From positions 29,428,981 through 29,492,980 of the forward strand of contig OX243815.1 of the NCBI GenBank assembly GCA_945859605.1: DNA of 64,000 bases. Direction: 5' to 3'. Below are positions 1 through 14,500 of this stretch, piece after piece. The notes beneath the pieces are model-generated. The model made no database searches. It worked only from the letters and a program-made list of their open reading frames with translations, and was not told the origin of the DNA. Position 1 is the stretch's first letter. The number at the start of each line of letters is the position of its first letter. The stretch comes from Lumbricus rubellus (Eukaryota > Annelida > Clitellata > Crassiclitellata > Lumbricidae). A program made the position numbers and the translations under genes.

Positions 1-2399
1 ATGACGCTTAGAAACCTGGGAATCACGATGACGATCTTGACGCAATATCGCGCATGTCATTATTATGGTTGGCTGAGTTTTAGTGGGAGAAAACCCCTAA
101 TAAAACTTAACGTTTGCTGACATTTGCTTTTGTGTCCATCCGTAGGTTGATAGGCCTATTGCGTATGCAAGAAATCATATTTTTGACCTCCTCCTCCTCC
201 TCCCTCTGTTGCAAATGGTACGTTTCACCGACCCCTTCGGATCCCCATGCGCAGCAGCGTATGCACAAATGAACTTACCCCCTCCCCCCCCCCCTTACAA
301 AAGTTAATCAGCCAGCGAAAGTCATAAGGCATATTATTAATTTGTCGTGACTACTATTTTTTTAACATAGGCCTAATACATTTGCCAGCTAAAATTTGGC
401 CATTTGCAAATTTAACAGACAAGTGAGCTTTGTGAAGCATGAAAGTCCTCTTTCAGGAAGCATTGACAACAGTTTTATCATTTCAAGTGTGGGTGACATT
501 AAAATGGACTAAATCTTGCTATAATCATGGAAATGGACCGTTTGATCTCAAAAGTTTACATAACACCTCTTCTAGAAGTCTACTCACAGTCGCAGGTTGA
601 GCCAACCAACGGATTCCGGTACTGTATTATGCTATGCTATACGATTCGGCAAACACTTTATTACAGAGTGGTGCTACTCCAACTTTTGTTCATGGCCCAA
701 GACCTGTCTGTGACTGATTGATTAATTGGTCATGGAATGGAAAGTGGAATGAAAATTTGTACCATATTCAAATAAAACATTAATTAGCATAAAATGCAAA
801 ATGTATAAAATGAGAACACCACAGAGTGTTCATAAGCGATAAGCAGTATTAAAACATGCAACAGTAACCAAGTGTAAGTTTAATAAGCTGCATCAATAAA
901 TTATTAATTTTACTACAAAATGTCATACTTATATTTGTTTCAGCAATAGCAGGTTAAAGCACTTATTCATTTATGGTTGTTAAAGTTGCTGGTAAAGCAA
1001 TCCCTGATGCACAGCATCAGGAAGTTTGAGAAGCACTGGTCTCATTCTAAATGTATGCAGTCATGCTTGAGCAAATAAGCATTCAGCTAAGCAACTAAAG
1101 CTGTATGACAAGAAAATAATTTTTTGTCTATGTCATTCCATCCTTGAGACATGCACTTGAACACCCACTAATGATTCAGACTCAAAGGCAAAAGAAGAAT
1201 ATACAATATTATACATGGAAGAGCATCAACTCAACAAACTTGATAATAATAATAATAATAATAATAACCTCGCTTTTCATGGTACTTTTAATAATGTTGC
1301 GGAGGATGAGGCCTGATTTTCTAGACATTGAACAACAGCTCCAAGCATAATTTTTTTAAATCCCGAGGGATATTAGGTAAAAAAATAAATAATAATAATA
1401 ATGACGACAATTTCTATGGCTCCGTAACACAGCACAAGCAAATGATCAGTAAAGAGAAGAGGTAATTCATGTCTTGACTTGAAAGACTCACAGTGGTTGG
1501 CAGAATGTTACGACAACATGGACCAGCTGCTGAAAAAGCACGTTCCCAATAAACACAGGTAATAATGGAATATCACAGCATTCGCATTAGGTTGCTTAAC
1601 TGATCAACTTAAATGATTTATAATAAGAGATGGTAACGCACATGTTATATACCTATCTCAGAACAATCAACAAAAGATGGATTCTGGAGTCGAAGACCGT
1701 TTGATTGAAGTGTAAAATTGCAGTAAATCTAACTGTCACATGGCTTTCTCAATGCAAAGCACAAAATAGCTGTACATTGCCACTTGTAAGAAATTTTTTA
1801 AACAATTGCAATAAAAACGCAATATTACATATATATAAAATCTACAAACACCGCTACAGTGCTACATACAGTACGGTAAATGTTCCATATAGTTACCGTA
1901 ATTCAACGCTACTAACCTAAAATGATATCTTTCAATCGAATGCCTCAAAATATAATTTCCATTAGTAAAATATTGAAGTTTATTGGCCAAATCAGCCCAA
2001 TGTTACCCAAATAAAAGTCATACAGCAACATTGAGCTTCTACTGTAAGAAAAAAATAACTATAACTGTAATAAAGCCAAATAAAAAGCAAATAAAAAGCT
2101 ATAAATTGGGAGTAAACCTGGTCATCTAAATGCTCGTTCTCTGGCCCTTAGCCTGTATGCGTAATCACAGACTATAAGAAAATGGAACACATTTTCACCA
2201 AGGTCTCAGACAGAACTCTTATCGGGTAACCTGTGCAAAAGTGCACTGTAAGTATTAGCCCACATTTAAACAACTTATTTTCAATCAAAACATTGCTTTG
2301 GATAAATACATCAACACTTTGGCAATAATCGTAGCAGAATACCATCAGCTCTTCATTCTGCATTAGACTTAGGTTTGGTTAAAGACAACGAAAACACGT
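1..2399. other. AT-rich 3' flank of the DHRS1-like gene
   Basis: I see no convincing coding exon here. The stretch holds a poly-C run near 278-294, an (ATA)n microsatellite at about 1243-1267, and many short ORFs of the size expected by chance in AT-rich DNA. A minus-strand AATAAA at 1979-1984 (TTTATT on the plus strand) lies about 420 bases past the stop codon of the DHRS1-like gene. It is a possible polyadenylation signal for that gene. Confidence 0.5.
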
Positions 2400-2530
2400 T
2401 TAGAGCTTGTTTCCCGCCAAATGCAACATCCAGCCTGGCATCTTCACCCAACGAGGAATGTACGAAGCAATCCAGAAGTTCCTCATTGCCAACAGAAATG
2501 AAACGGACCTCATGTTGTCTGGTGTTGAGC
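2400..2530 (-). CDS. DHRS1: DHRS1-like exon 9 (last, with stop)
   Basis: A 131-base terminal exon with a strong acceptor (tgtgttttcag|GCTCA). It reads in phase from exon 8 into 43 residues ending in NFWIASYIPRW, MPGWMLHLAG, NKL and a stop. This is the Trp-rich C-terminus of the family. Finding it on the far side of the retrotransposon shows that the gene spans the element rather than being cut off by it. Confidence 0.88.
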
Positions 2531-5500
2531 CTGAAAACACAAATCCTAAACGTCAAATTCGGAATATAGCACTATGTAAGCCACATCAAATATATTCTCA
2601 TGCAGTGAAGTCTATGGTCCTCATAAAAGAAATGCATGCACATTGCACATACGTGAAGGTACTGTGGCGGACCTACCCGTCTCGTCACAAGCGGCACAAG
2701 CCCCCTCGCCGCCGGCGCATCGACCGACGCACGAGGGGTCGCGAGCTGGGCCTCTCGACTCGAGCGCAACTCCCTTGCTTCAAATTGATCGGAGCCGCCC
2801 GAGTCGCTCTCTCGCCGGTGTCTACTATCAGTGTAACGGGCCGCCAAGGCGCCGTCGCTCCCTTCACTATCCGGCCAAGACGGCTCTGAAACGGTCGCTC
2901 GTGAGAGGGTATAGAGCTCGGAGGCGTTGGAGTCCGACTCTGCCCCGTCCGCGGCCACCGGGTGGGTAGCAACCTGAGCGCCAGGATGGCCGCCTGTGCT
3001 CAAATCAGGGTTCGCTCCTCTCCGGGCAGACGACCCTCGCTTGGAGCTCCCCTTCACGGCCACGGGCTTCTTCGTTCGCTTGCCCGACCGTCCAGACCTC
3101 CGTCTTATCATATTACACGCCACAGCTCGTGTACTGGTGCCACCGACGGGCATCACCGAAGTTTGTCTTCTCTCGCCCGGCCAAAACGCGCGGAACCAAG
3201 GCCACTCGAGGGGTCCGAGCCCCAAGCCTCGCCAAAATGACATTATCAACTTCGAAACCAGGGAATGGAAAACACGGACAATATACTAGGTCGCTGCGTC
3301 GATTCGCAAACGGCAACCTAACCAGCTGGTACCAGGATCAATTTTACAACGCCCAGTGCGACCGGGCAGCTGTGTCGATCGATCGGCGGCCGGAGATCCG
3401 GACGACCGCCGTCAATTTGGTTCACGAACGGAGGCGAAGACGGCCTTCAAAGAAAAGACGGACCGCTTGCTCTCCGATGGATCACTGTCTCTTACGCCCG
3501 TAGGCAATGCACTGAATGCGGCTTCGCGCCGACTTCGAGAAAGACCAGAAACCAATAGCCCGTAGGCGATTCACTTCACGCGGCCAAACCGCCGACCCCG
3601 AGGGTGTCCAGAAATTCCCTCCTTCAACTCACTGTCTTCTTGCCCGTGGGCAACCCGCTTCACGCGGTCGAACCGTCGCCACCGAGAGGGGCCTTCGAAT
3701 TCGCTCTCCCTCTTCGTTCACTGACTTGCTCGCCCGTAGGTGTTAACCCGTATGCGGCTTCGCGCCGACTTCGAACTTTGTCCTGAAAACACTCTGACTC
3801 CCGCTCGACGTCGCTCAGAACAGCATCGGTCGACCCCAGGCGCTTAAAAGGCCGGGGACCTAGCAATGCAATTGAGCTAACGCCTAGGGCACTTAGGGTA
3901 ACGTGTTAGAGGCTGGTAACTGACTTACCGGGACCGTTAACTACCCCGACTGATCGGTTGGCTGCGACCGATACGTTCGTTGCCGGCCTTTCCGAGGCGC
4001 ACCGGCAACGAACCTTACAGGGCCTGTGACAATATTTCCCCTCTCTCTCTCCCTGCTCGTTAAGGGGAGGAAAGATGCGGCACGGAACAGGTAACACGGG
4101 AGTGAAATCCGCTTGTTGATATGACACTCCGTTTAAAAGTTATCGATAAATTAAGACCCACGGCGCGTAACCTCGGGGCACTCTTCCCGGGTCGATACCG
4201 ATCAGGCCAGGCCTCCAGCGGCGCACCTACTGACAATGTTATCTTCGCCCGTCAATACAAGGGCCTCGCGGCGTGAAGGCTGCAGGCACTCAGTTGAACA
4301 TTCGCCGAAGAAACCAACACTCAATGACGAACTCACGGGGCAGACCGTGCCCGTCGAATACTCGAACAGGATACAAGGATCACGGGGAAAAGACCGGGCG
4401 GCCTTCCTTCGGTAGCGGATACAGAAACGACCGTTAGAGCTGCGGTCGATCTTTCAACGGTTTATCAATCACACACTCAGCCTGCACAGTTTGACACCAA
4501 GAACGTGCGGATCGGTCAACAGATGACAAAGCTACCGCGAGAGCAGGGCTCTACGCGGCGCTTGGTCTTCAAAGTCAGAGTCAAATGATAGAGCGGGGAA
4601 AGACCGGGTGGCCTCCCTTCTAACGTAAATATCTCGAAAACTGTTCTACGGGCACTCACCGGTACCGTGAGATGGATCAAGCAGCGGTCCTCGCTGCGTA
4701 GTTTGACACTAGCCGCTCGGTGATCGGACGAAAACCGACCGAGATATCGTCAATCAAAGTTAACACACACAACCAACACTGACAATTTCAACGGTCACTG
4801 CACCGACCTCTCGCCGCGAGCAGGAAGGGCAGAATTATCTGAGTGACCTGAGAGGGGAACCAACTGAATATAACGGACTAGGCCAACGCGCGCCTATCCC
4901 TTGTTTTACGATGCGCGGCGCCCGTTCGGAAGGACGAGCACCTCAAGATGCACTGAATACTGGTGTCGGCCGCTTGGTCTCGGCCGACGATGAAACACTG
5001 ACTCTAGCTGACACTGAACGAACTTTCAACACCGTGCAGAAAACTCACCACGCGCGTCGTGCGCCGGAGTGGACTCAACCCTTAACTCTCGAACACGCCG
5101 GTATGGCTAGCGATCACTCGACGCGGCCCTGCTACTCGGCCGAACGACAGACCAAAGTGTAAAGGAAAGATAATGTAATAGTCAAAGAATCGTTTTGTTA
5201 TGCATGTATATCTATAAAGAGGCTCGGCGGCCGACAGAGTATGGCCGACCGCCTACACGACGGGGTCACTCTGTCCTATGTATCTTATGTTTCTACGCGC
5301 TCTCCTGCAGACTCGAGGCGCTGCAGCGTCGCCTTCACAGACCTGTGCTAGCGCGCGCGCTCGGGGACGGGTGCCGAGGCCGTCCGACCGAGGCGCGAGT
5401 GCAAAACCAACGATGTTTCAATTGAACTACAAAGTTCGATTTTCTGAGCTGAATAAGCACTGGAAAAGTTTGTCACAAGAGGAAAGAAACTCGTACGACG

Positions 5501-8500
5501 AATTCGTTCAAGAACACCCAGAACTTTATCGGAATGAAGAGTCAGACGGCGCTCCGAGAGCGAGCGCTCCCTCAGACCCGGCGCTGAGGCGTCGCCACCG
5601 AAGCTTTCAACGAGGCAGGTAGCACCCTCTTTCTAAAGCCACGGATGAAGATAATCAGTTGACTGTCGACAGTGAAGTCAACGGCTGATCGATCGATTCG
5701 GAGCGGTCAATCGCCGTTGGAAAAGATGAGTACAGAATTGTTTACTCCCCGAGGGCAGCCCGAGTGCGGCCGCTGCTCCCCGTCCTCGGACTACTGGCGC
5801 CGAGGCGTCGCCCCACGAAGACCCGATCGGTCGTGAACCACCGAGGCAGTTCTACCTACTGCCTCTTCCAGTCGAAACTATCCACCTTCTGCTGGAGGGG
5901 ATTCAGAAACCAGACGACAATGAGCTTGCTCTGAGAACGAGCGATTGGAAACACGGTATCAATTCACGTACGAGCCCTACCCGCGGCGTCCGTGGCCGTG
6001 CGGTGCCGAAGCGCAGCGACTGGGACGTCCGACGGGTGAATGATGAGTTAGCGCGGATATATGAATGTATATTAAGATTTCAACGGCCGAAGCCGGTCAC
6101 CAAGTAACTGTCACACAACGTAGCTGATCGAGCAGGGAGGGAGCCCAAACCCTTACCCTACCGAACCTTTCGCATGCACCACGGAACGGGTCTTCCGACG
6201 GTCGGGGACCGCGGATAATCGAACCGGTATCAATTTGCCCTCGAACTCGTAACCGAAACAGCTATGACGCAGAAGAGCCGGGTTAGCAGCTATCTATACG
6301 CCACTGGATACGTTTGGCCGGTAAACGACGTCGAATACACAAGGTATTGAGTGGTCGTCAGCGCGCCGTATATGTCGTGATAAATGCAGAATCATACACA
6401 GAGTGTTGTCTTGCTACACCTATCCGATGCTTAAGCAGCGCAGCGTGTGGCAGGCTTTAGTCAACGGATGTTTTAACGTTAAAATATAGATGTAGCTCTC
6501 TATATCCAGTCATTTGCCGATGCACGTAAATTCGACCGTAATTCGAATAAAATTCATATCTTTCGATCGGATACAGTTATCGCTTAGCTCTCAACGGCAA
6601 TTCGACAGCCAGATAATTTATCTTTCGAATGGTGTATTCAGAAATTCGATACCATTATCCGCGCAAATTTCATATGCGCCCAAAGTCAAAAGTAGCTGCT
6701 TGCACACTATACTTTGGCTATAAAACACGAATCGGTCTTCCGTAGGTGAAACTTTTCAACGTGAATTTTGACCGCTTAACGCCTCACGGCAAACTTGTAG
6801 CGAAACGATTTACTAGTCGATCCGCATATACCGCGCATTTCTATCGGCCATAGCTCCGGCGCTATAAGGAATCCCGCGACCCTACTTTGGCCGCCCATGT
6901 ATTGTCAGTTACCAGCTTATGTTTCATATTCGAAAATTCGTCTTGTGGCATTTCCGCCACACTCCTCCCACCTTACCTTGATGCGGAGCATCCGTTGGCA
7001 AGATGCGTGCGTGGGTAAGCCTAGAGGGACCCCCCTCTAACGCCTACCTACCTGGAATCTTGGGAGATAACACTAACACGTTATCTCCCGATCATGAAAG
7101 CAACACGAACACGTTTACATTTCAACAGAAACAGCAATGCAAATGTCAGTTATCACAAATTCACATAATCTTCTTTTCTTCCGTACATTCGAAGCCCTTT
7201 ACTCGTAGTCGAAGCTCTTTCATTCGTCGCTCGTATAGCCCTCGTTTCAGGCCTTGATTCCTCCGTCTCCAGCGCCATCGTTTCAGCGAGTCCCTCGGTT
7301 GGGACCATGACGGGAATCCTTCACGTACATCCACGGAGCCTGTCGGCGGCTTCCGTCTCCGTCTACCACACGAAGCATTTCACATCCAGCGGCATGCTGA
7401 ATCTCCACGTCTCTCGAACCACCAACGTTGCACCATCGTTCCATCACCATCTGCAACAGAAAATACAATTTACTTGTCGCAGGGCCTATCCTTCGGAAAT
7501 TCCAGGCCAGAAGTGGGGAACCATCAATTCACCATTAGCGGTCTATCCTTTGGAAATTCAAGACCAGAAGTGGGGAATTCTCTAGCAACACACGGTCACA
7601 GTCAACAGTCCCGACGTCCAGAAGCGAGGTCTTCCGCTACGGGAGCTATCGGTCCAGCAGTAGAGTAACCGTCAATTAAACCACGTCGAACTGGGAGCCT
7701 ACAGTCCGGAAGTGGGGTTACCTCAAAGGAACCAAGGAAAACCAATTTACGCGTGAGTCTCTGCTCACAGAAGTCAAACGAGTCAGGAGTGGGGTACCTC
7801 CGTCACTATTAACCAAAACGAGTCGTCGTGCGAGTCTCCGCTCGCTAAAAGCTAACCAGTCAGAAGTGGGGTAACATTCGTAACATAAATTAAGACCGTC
7901 AAGCGCTAGAGTCGCTAGACCAGAAGTGGAGTCCTTCCTCCGACACGAGTGGGGTGATTTACCACCACAAAATAAAACGTTGCTAGTCCCGAGGCCCTTT
8001 TGTTGCGCCGTGAAACGCTACAGCGGCGTCTCGTATACGAAATGGGTCATCAAAAGGAACGTAACCAAGGTCTACCGACCATTCTCCGAAAAGACCACCG
8101 AATTAATCGGTCCAATCTCCGTAAATCGCCACCTCTCCAACACGAACCGTTCATCGGTGCAACACACCGGCTTCAGGAACTGAGACAATCCACCGTGACA
8201 GAAACACGCCAACTTGGCTTCGATTAGAGTGCGAGTATCCGAGCAACATCACGGATGCAGAATGGTCCAACACAACTGGACGACTTACCGAACGCGTCCC
8301 CAGACACCGTTCCGCTACCAAGCACAGGCCAAGCGCTAACTCACGCTGGCTTTGGCAATTACAGCGCATAGAACACAGACAACAGGAACCTCAACTTCCG
8401 ACCTCGCCCGATCGCTGGGTAACTCCACGAGAGACAAGACCCGGAGACGCGCTTTAGGTGCTGATCAAAGACCGCAAACCATGTTCACACAAACTCCGAA

Positions 8501-11500
8501 GCAAATCCTCTTACCGACAACGTCAGCCTGACAGGTGTGAGTTATTCCAACTATTGGAGCCTCGGCTTCCTACCTGACCCGTTGCCTACGGCGACAACGA
8601 CTCGCTCAGGTGCGAGTAACTCCACGAACCAAATACCATCTGCTTGGTATCTCGTCTCAGAGCCACGAGACTACCAACCTCAAAAGCCCCTCTGTCTCTC
8701 CACCAAGCTCCACCTAACTCGATTGCTAGGGGACTGGTGGCGAGGAAAGTCACCAAACGAGTCCCGAACCTGCGATGCCACCATCTCATCGCACTACCAT
8801 TATCTCAAAAGAAACGAGTGTCAAAACGAAAGAGCGACTCAGACCTTGAGTCATCCGGCCAATGCTCGGACAGTCCCACCGTAGACAACACGGTCAGCAG
8901 ATCGAAATAGAATAAAAGACTGCACCAAGTCTATAATCGAATAAACGCCATTACGCGTTGCGCGAGACCCCACAGGCACCACTTTACTATAGACCACTGG
9001 TCCACTTTGTGACTACCGTGTGTGTCGTCTCGCGGAGAAAAAGGAGCCAGATTTGGAGCCTTGAACAGAAACGGATTCATCAAAAGGAAACGTAAAAGTA
9101 TCGTCCACCGACAATGTCTCGAACCACCGCAATCAAGCGGACTCTAGCCCCTCAATCCTTGTGCCGTCCCGACTTGTTGGACACATGGCAAACATAACTG
9201 TAGTGTATCATCATAAAGCGAACTAAAATCATTCTCTACGCCGTGCACCATCGACGTTTCTCTAATCAGCGCAATTAAGCGCTGTCTTTTAACGTTAGCC
9301 ACTAGGGCCGCGTCACTCGACGAAGGCGTCGATGCGAGCGTCGGCTGGGTCTTCCGACGCTATCCACAACAGGCGCGGGGGACTCCGCGGGGATTGCACT
9401 GGATCCCACCAACTCTGTGTCACCAGGGAAAGGCCCGGCCTCCGTAGTAGGCTCTACGTCCTCTCCCGACACCCAGCTACGCGGGGTCTCACCGTAAAAC
9501 TTCTTGAGTTTATCTACGTGGACTACCATCGCGTGCGAACGGACACTCCTCTGTATACGATACAGGACCGAGCTCAAGACTTGAATCACAAGGAAGGGAC
9601 CGGTGTAGACACGAGTCCACTTGATCTTTCTTCCGCACCGTAACCTGGGGTAGTAGTAGTACACCCAGTCTCCGACGACGAACTTATTGGGCTTCACCCT
9701 AAGGTCGTACGCCTTTTTCCTGCGTTCAGCGACGCGACCCAACTGCTCTCGTACCAGTTGGTAAGCAGATTCCATCCGCTTCTGTTGCTTTTCGACGTAC
9801 TCTTCAACTTCCTCTGCCGGCGGTCGATCGCAGTCTGTCAGCTGCGCGAGAATCAAATCTAACGGCGTGTGATTCTCTCGACCAAGGAACAAGAAATTAG
9901 GAGTCCGTTGCGTCGCCTCGTGCTCCGTCGCACGATACGCGGCCATCACGTACGGCAAATGTAGATCCCAATCTTTCTGTTTCACTGAGACTACTTTACC
10001 AATCATTGCGTTCAACGTTCTATGGAACCTTTCAATCATACCGTTCCCAGAAGGATGGTACGCCGTCGTTCGGACTTTGTCGATTTCCATGAGTTTGCAC
10101 AGCTCCTGGAACAAAGCCGACTCGAAACACGACCCCTGATCCGTAAGAATCTGGCGCGGCATTCCGAAGCGCGAGAAAACGTTGACCATCAGTGTCTTTG
10201 CAACCGTGACTGCTTCTTGATTCTTGATGGGCAGAGCCTCTGCCCAACGAGAAAAGTAGTCAATCGCCGTCAGTATGTACTTGTGGCCCCTGTTCGAAAC
10301 GGGATCATCATCATCATCATCAATATCATAGGGCTCAATGCCCGTTAGAGTCCGACGCCACTCTCTGTCTGAGTCTGTCTCGCGTCATGCTGCCCAGCCT
10401 CAACTTGTCCGGTCAGCAGGTCTGCTCCATACCATAAACATCTTGGAGCATCTAGACCACATTGTCCGATTGAAGAGAATCGTGAAAAAGAGGCATGAAG
10501 GACAACGTGGGTCAATGCCCGTTGTGTCCCACGCTCTCCCCCCGACTCTCTCCACCAGTCTGTCCTGACCGACCTGTGCATGTCTGCTTCACATCATGAC
10601 ACCTTGAAGCATCTGGGTAGCCATGTCACTTGTGTCGTGGTTTTGGCGGATTACAATCGTCTTGGTTTTTTACTGCCAGAGTATCGCCACCCATCTGGCA
10701 AACCTTCCTCATTTTGTCCGGGCTTAGGACCGGCACAGGGACTTTGTTGGTTCCCTGTGGCAGAGGATGGATGCAGTTTAACGTCATGCCCAGGACACGA
10801 AACGGGATGAGGACCGGTAATGTCTATACCGAACCGTTCCATGGGCTCACCAACGACCGGACACTGTAGGAGACCTTGTCTCGGAGGCTTTTCCCTCCGA
10901 TACCGAGCACAATTATCACAACTCTGGCACCAACGTCGTACGTCGTCTTTCCAACTCGGCCAATAAGCACGACGTTTCACCTTTTCGAGGCTCTTTCGCA
11001 GCCCGAAGTGTCCACCGCCAAAGCCACCGTGTATGACTTTGAACAACTCCTTACGTATCTGGATCGGAACAACTAGCTGATACATCTCAGTGCCCCCGGT
11101 ACCTCCGTGTATGTACCGTCTGAAAAGCACTCCTTGCCGAACCTCTAACAAATCCCAATGGCTCAGGATTGTTTTTGTCTCACCACTCAACCGTGCTGAT
11201 TCAAGTTCGTTAGGTTGGCGACCCAACTCTTTCCAGCCCAAGACCGGACCAACCCTTATGTCGGACAACTGTTCTCTGCGTAACGTTTCTTGCGTCCAGC
11301 CCGTCTCCTGGCCGGCTATATTCTCGTACGTGGCCACGGGTCTCATTGCCTCAACAGGGCAGATCCACGCCGTGTTCTCAGATGTCTCATCATTCTCTTC
11401 TGTCTCTTCCGTTACCTCTCCCATCGGTTCACGCGACATGGCGTCCGCGTTACCGTGCTGTGTTCCCGCTCGATGAACGATCTCGAAGTCGAACTCCTCC

Positions 11501-14500
11501 ATCGTTTCAAGCCAACGTGCCTGCTGACCAATGGGTTCCGGAGTCTTCCGTAGCCATTGCAGCGCTGAATGATCAGTACGTAACCGAAACCGTTTACCCA
11601 GGAGATACTGTCGAAACTCTTTCAGGAAATATATCACAGCTAAAAGCTCCCGACGTGTCACATTGTAATTCCGTTCGGCCGTAGATAACAATCGGCTCGC
11701 GTAACAGATTACCCTCTCCTCGCCGTCTTGCACCTGGGACAAGACTGCACCGATCGCGAAGGCAGAGGCGTCCGTATCTAGGATATACTGACCCTCGTCT
11801 TCCGGTAATGACAAAATCGGAGCAGACACCAGTCTCTTCTTCAACTCCACGAAAGCCGCCTGACATTCCTCAGTCCAACGGAACGGGACGTTCTTCCGAG
11901 TCAGAAAATGAAGAGGTTGGGCCACAACCGCAAAGTCGAGAATGAAACGCCGATAATACGAACAGAGACCAATAAACGATCGAACCTCACGTAGGTTCTT
12001 AGGAACAGTCCAACCCTCCACAGCCGTAATCTTGCTCGGGTCCGTCGCGACACCTTGCTCGCTCAGGATATGCCCAAGAAAAAGTACCTCGCGCTGCATT
12101 AGGTGGCACTTCGATGGTTTAAGCTTTAGGTTGTATTCCTGCAACCGCTTAAAGACCATTTCGAGTCGCTTCATGGGCGTCTCAACGTCACGAGAAAACA
12201 CAATGATATCATCAAGATACACGAGACAGATGTCGTAATTCAAGCCCGTTAGAACCAAATTCATCAGCCGACAAAACGAAGCAGGACTGTTACACAGGCC
12301 GAAGGGCAGTACCTTGAACTGGAAGCTACCTCTCCGCGTGATAAACCCAGTCTTATGCTTATCCTTCGGATGCAAGGCCATCTGGTGATAACCTGCTCGT
12401 AGATCGAACGTACTATACCAACGGGCACCACCGAGGGTATCTAAACTTTCACGGATCAACGGCAAAGGATGAGCATCCTTCCGTGTCTTCAAATTCAGCT
12501 GGCGGTAGTCAATGCAGAAACGCATGCTACCGTCCTTCTTCTTCACCATAACCACGTTCGAAGCCCACTCCGACATGGAGGGCTCGATGATCCCTTGGGA
12601 CAACATGTCTTCCACCTGCCGATCGATCTCCGGTATCATCATTAACGGTTGCCGTCTCAGCGGCTGACGAACCGGTCGCTCCTGTTGCGTGTCGATCTCG
12701 TGCTGAATCACAGACGTAAAACCAAGGTCCAATTCACTGAGCGAGAATGTCGTTCGATAAGCCATGATGAGCTCTCGAAGCCGTTCCTTTTCGTCTGGGG
12801 AGACTGCTCCAGGCACTTCCTCCCACAGGCGTTTTAACACTGATTCCGCTACTACGTCGTCTGGCCGACTGGCAGTCGCACGAACCATAGACGTAGGCGC
12901 TCGCACACTGTTTTCACGTGCCGTTGCACTCGTAACGTTCAGGAGCTCCACCCGCTCCAATCGACACTCTGTTTTGCCCGGAACTGTCAAGTCTTTATCG
13001 CTAACGTTTAACATCCGTACCCACACCGTTGGCTCCTTTCCCGACACCAACGTTCGTCCAATCACCAACCCTTTCGTCACTTCAACCGGCGTCGTCGTCC
13101 ACACGTCCGTGTCCACTCGCAGATGCGGGTATACGACAGATGCTGGAACGTCGACCTCACACCGTGCTGGAACCACGATGTCTTCTTGTACAATGATTCG
13201 GCGGCACATCGATTCGGAAGCCGCTTCACGTAACGGAATCTGTCTATCACCCAGGTACACGTTCCTTCCTGCGAAATCCCATCGTGCTTGATTGGTCTCA
13301 AGCCACGATAGACCCAGGATAACCTCATTCACCTGATCTGTTACCAAGCAATGCAACGGGTACGACTGTTTCCCGATGCACACTTGCAGCGTCGCTTCAC
13401 CATCTACTCTGATTTCGCTACCATTCGCCGCCAACAGTCTTTGTTGCGAAGGCGTCATTGCCGATTTAACCATAAAGCGTCGCGGGACAAGTGACATTTC
13501 ACTTCCTGAGTCCAGTAGACAGTTCCTGCGTACTCCGTCCACGCGAGCCACGACATAAGCCATACGGCTTCCTTTCACCAGCCGGTTCTGCGCCTTCTCC
13601 GGCGTCGGCTCATTCTTGGTCGATTCACTAACTTTCCCGTTGTCTCGTTGCTCGGGTAACGGTTGCGTACAGAATCTTTGTGAATGCCCCTTTTGTCGAC
13701 ATCGAAAGCATTCCATCTCTGCGTTTCGGAATCGTGGCGGAAACTCACGTCGCTGAAAAGCTGGAGCTTCGTTCCTCCACGGTCCGTCCGGTGCCCTTCC
13801 CGGATTCCTCCAATTCTCAAACGGTTTACCCGAAGTGAAGTCGTCCTTGGGTCTCGTTACCAAGCGGCTTACTTCTTTTGTCAAATTCCGAATTGCACTC
13901 TCTAAATCGTCCATGCGATTATTCTGCTGATCGTTAGACGGCTGCACCGTCCGATCCTCCTTCGCAGCTTTTACTCGCCCTTGCCTGCGGTCGCCGTCTC
14001 CTCCGGACGTAGACGATCGGCCGTAGGCCTCGAGTCTTACTGCATGCTTGTACGCCGATTCCAGGCTGACAGGCTCTCGTTCCCGCACCTTCTGCGCTAG
14101 TTCCTGATTGGACAGCGCGTCCAGAAACGCGTCACAAGCAATCGTTTCAACGAGCTCGCTCGATGGCCCAGGATACGCCAAAACCATAAGTCGCCGGACC
14201 TCTTGAACGACACTGCTCAACGGTTCGTTATTCGTCTGACGGTAAGCTCGTAGCTTTACCCGGTACAGGCTCGTCTGTTCTTCCGAACCGTACCTTGCTT
14301 TCAATTTATCAACCAACGCCTGCCAAGTAACGTCGCCCTGGGCACCCATGTCCCATAGCAACTGCGAAGCTGGCCCCGTCAAGGCACACATCAATTGGTC
14401 GGCCTTCTCGCGGTCGCTCCAATTGTTGCACCGGGCGCAGACTTCGAACTTCGCCAGAAAAGCAGCGATGGCTGTCTTGCCGTCGTACTTCTCAAGCTTG

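Noticed and set aside
1255..1345. Alternative last exon for DHRS1 ending in LLKVP
   Set aside because: Splice site present but the peptide does not fit the family, while 2400-2530 matches in phase, length and Trp-rich C-terminus.
2572..3243. A separate protein gene identical to the start of gag
   Set aside because: It is the LTR copy of the gag N-terminus, running off the element into flanking DNA.
12764..13291. Plus-strand ORFs opposite to gag-pol
   Set aside because: Shadows of the long minus-strand coding region; no family pattern.
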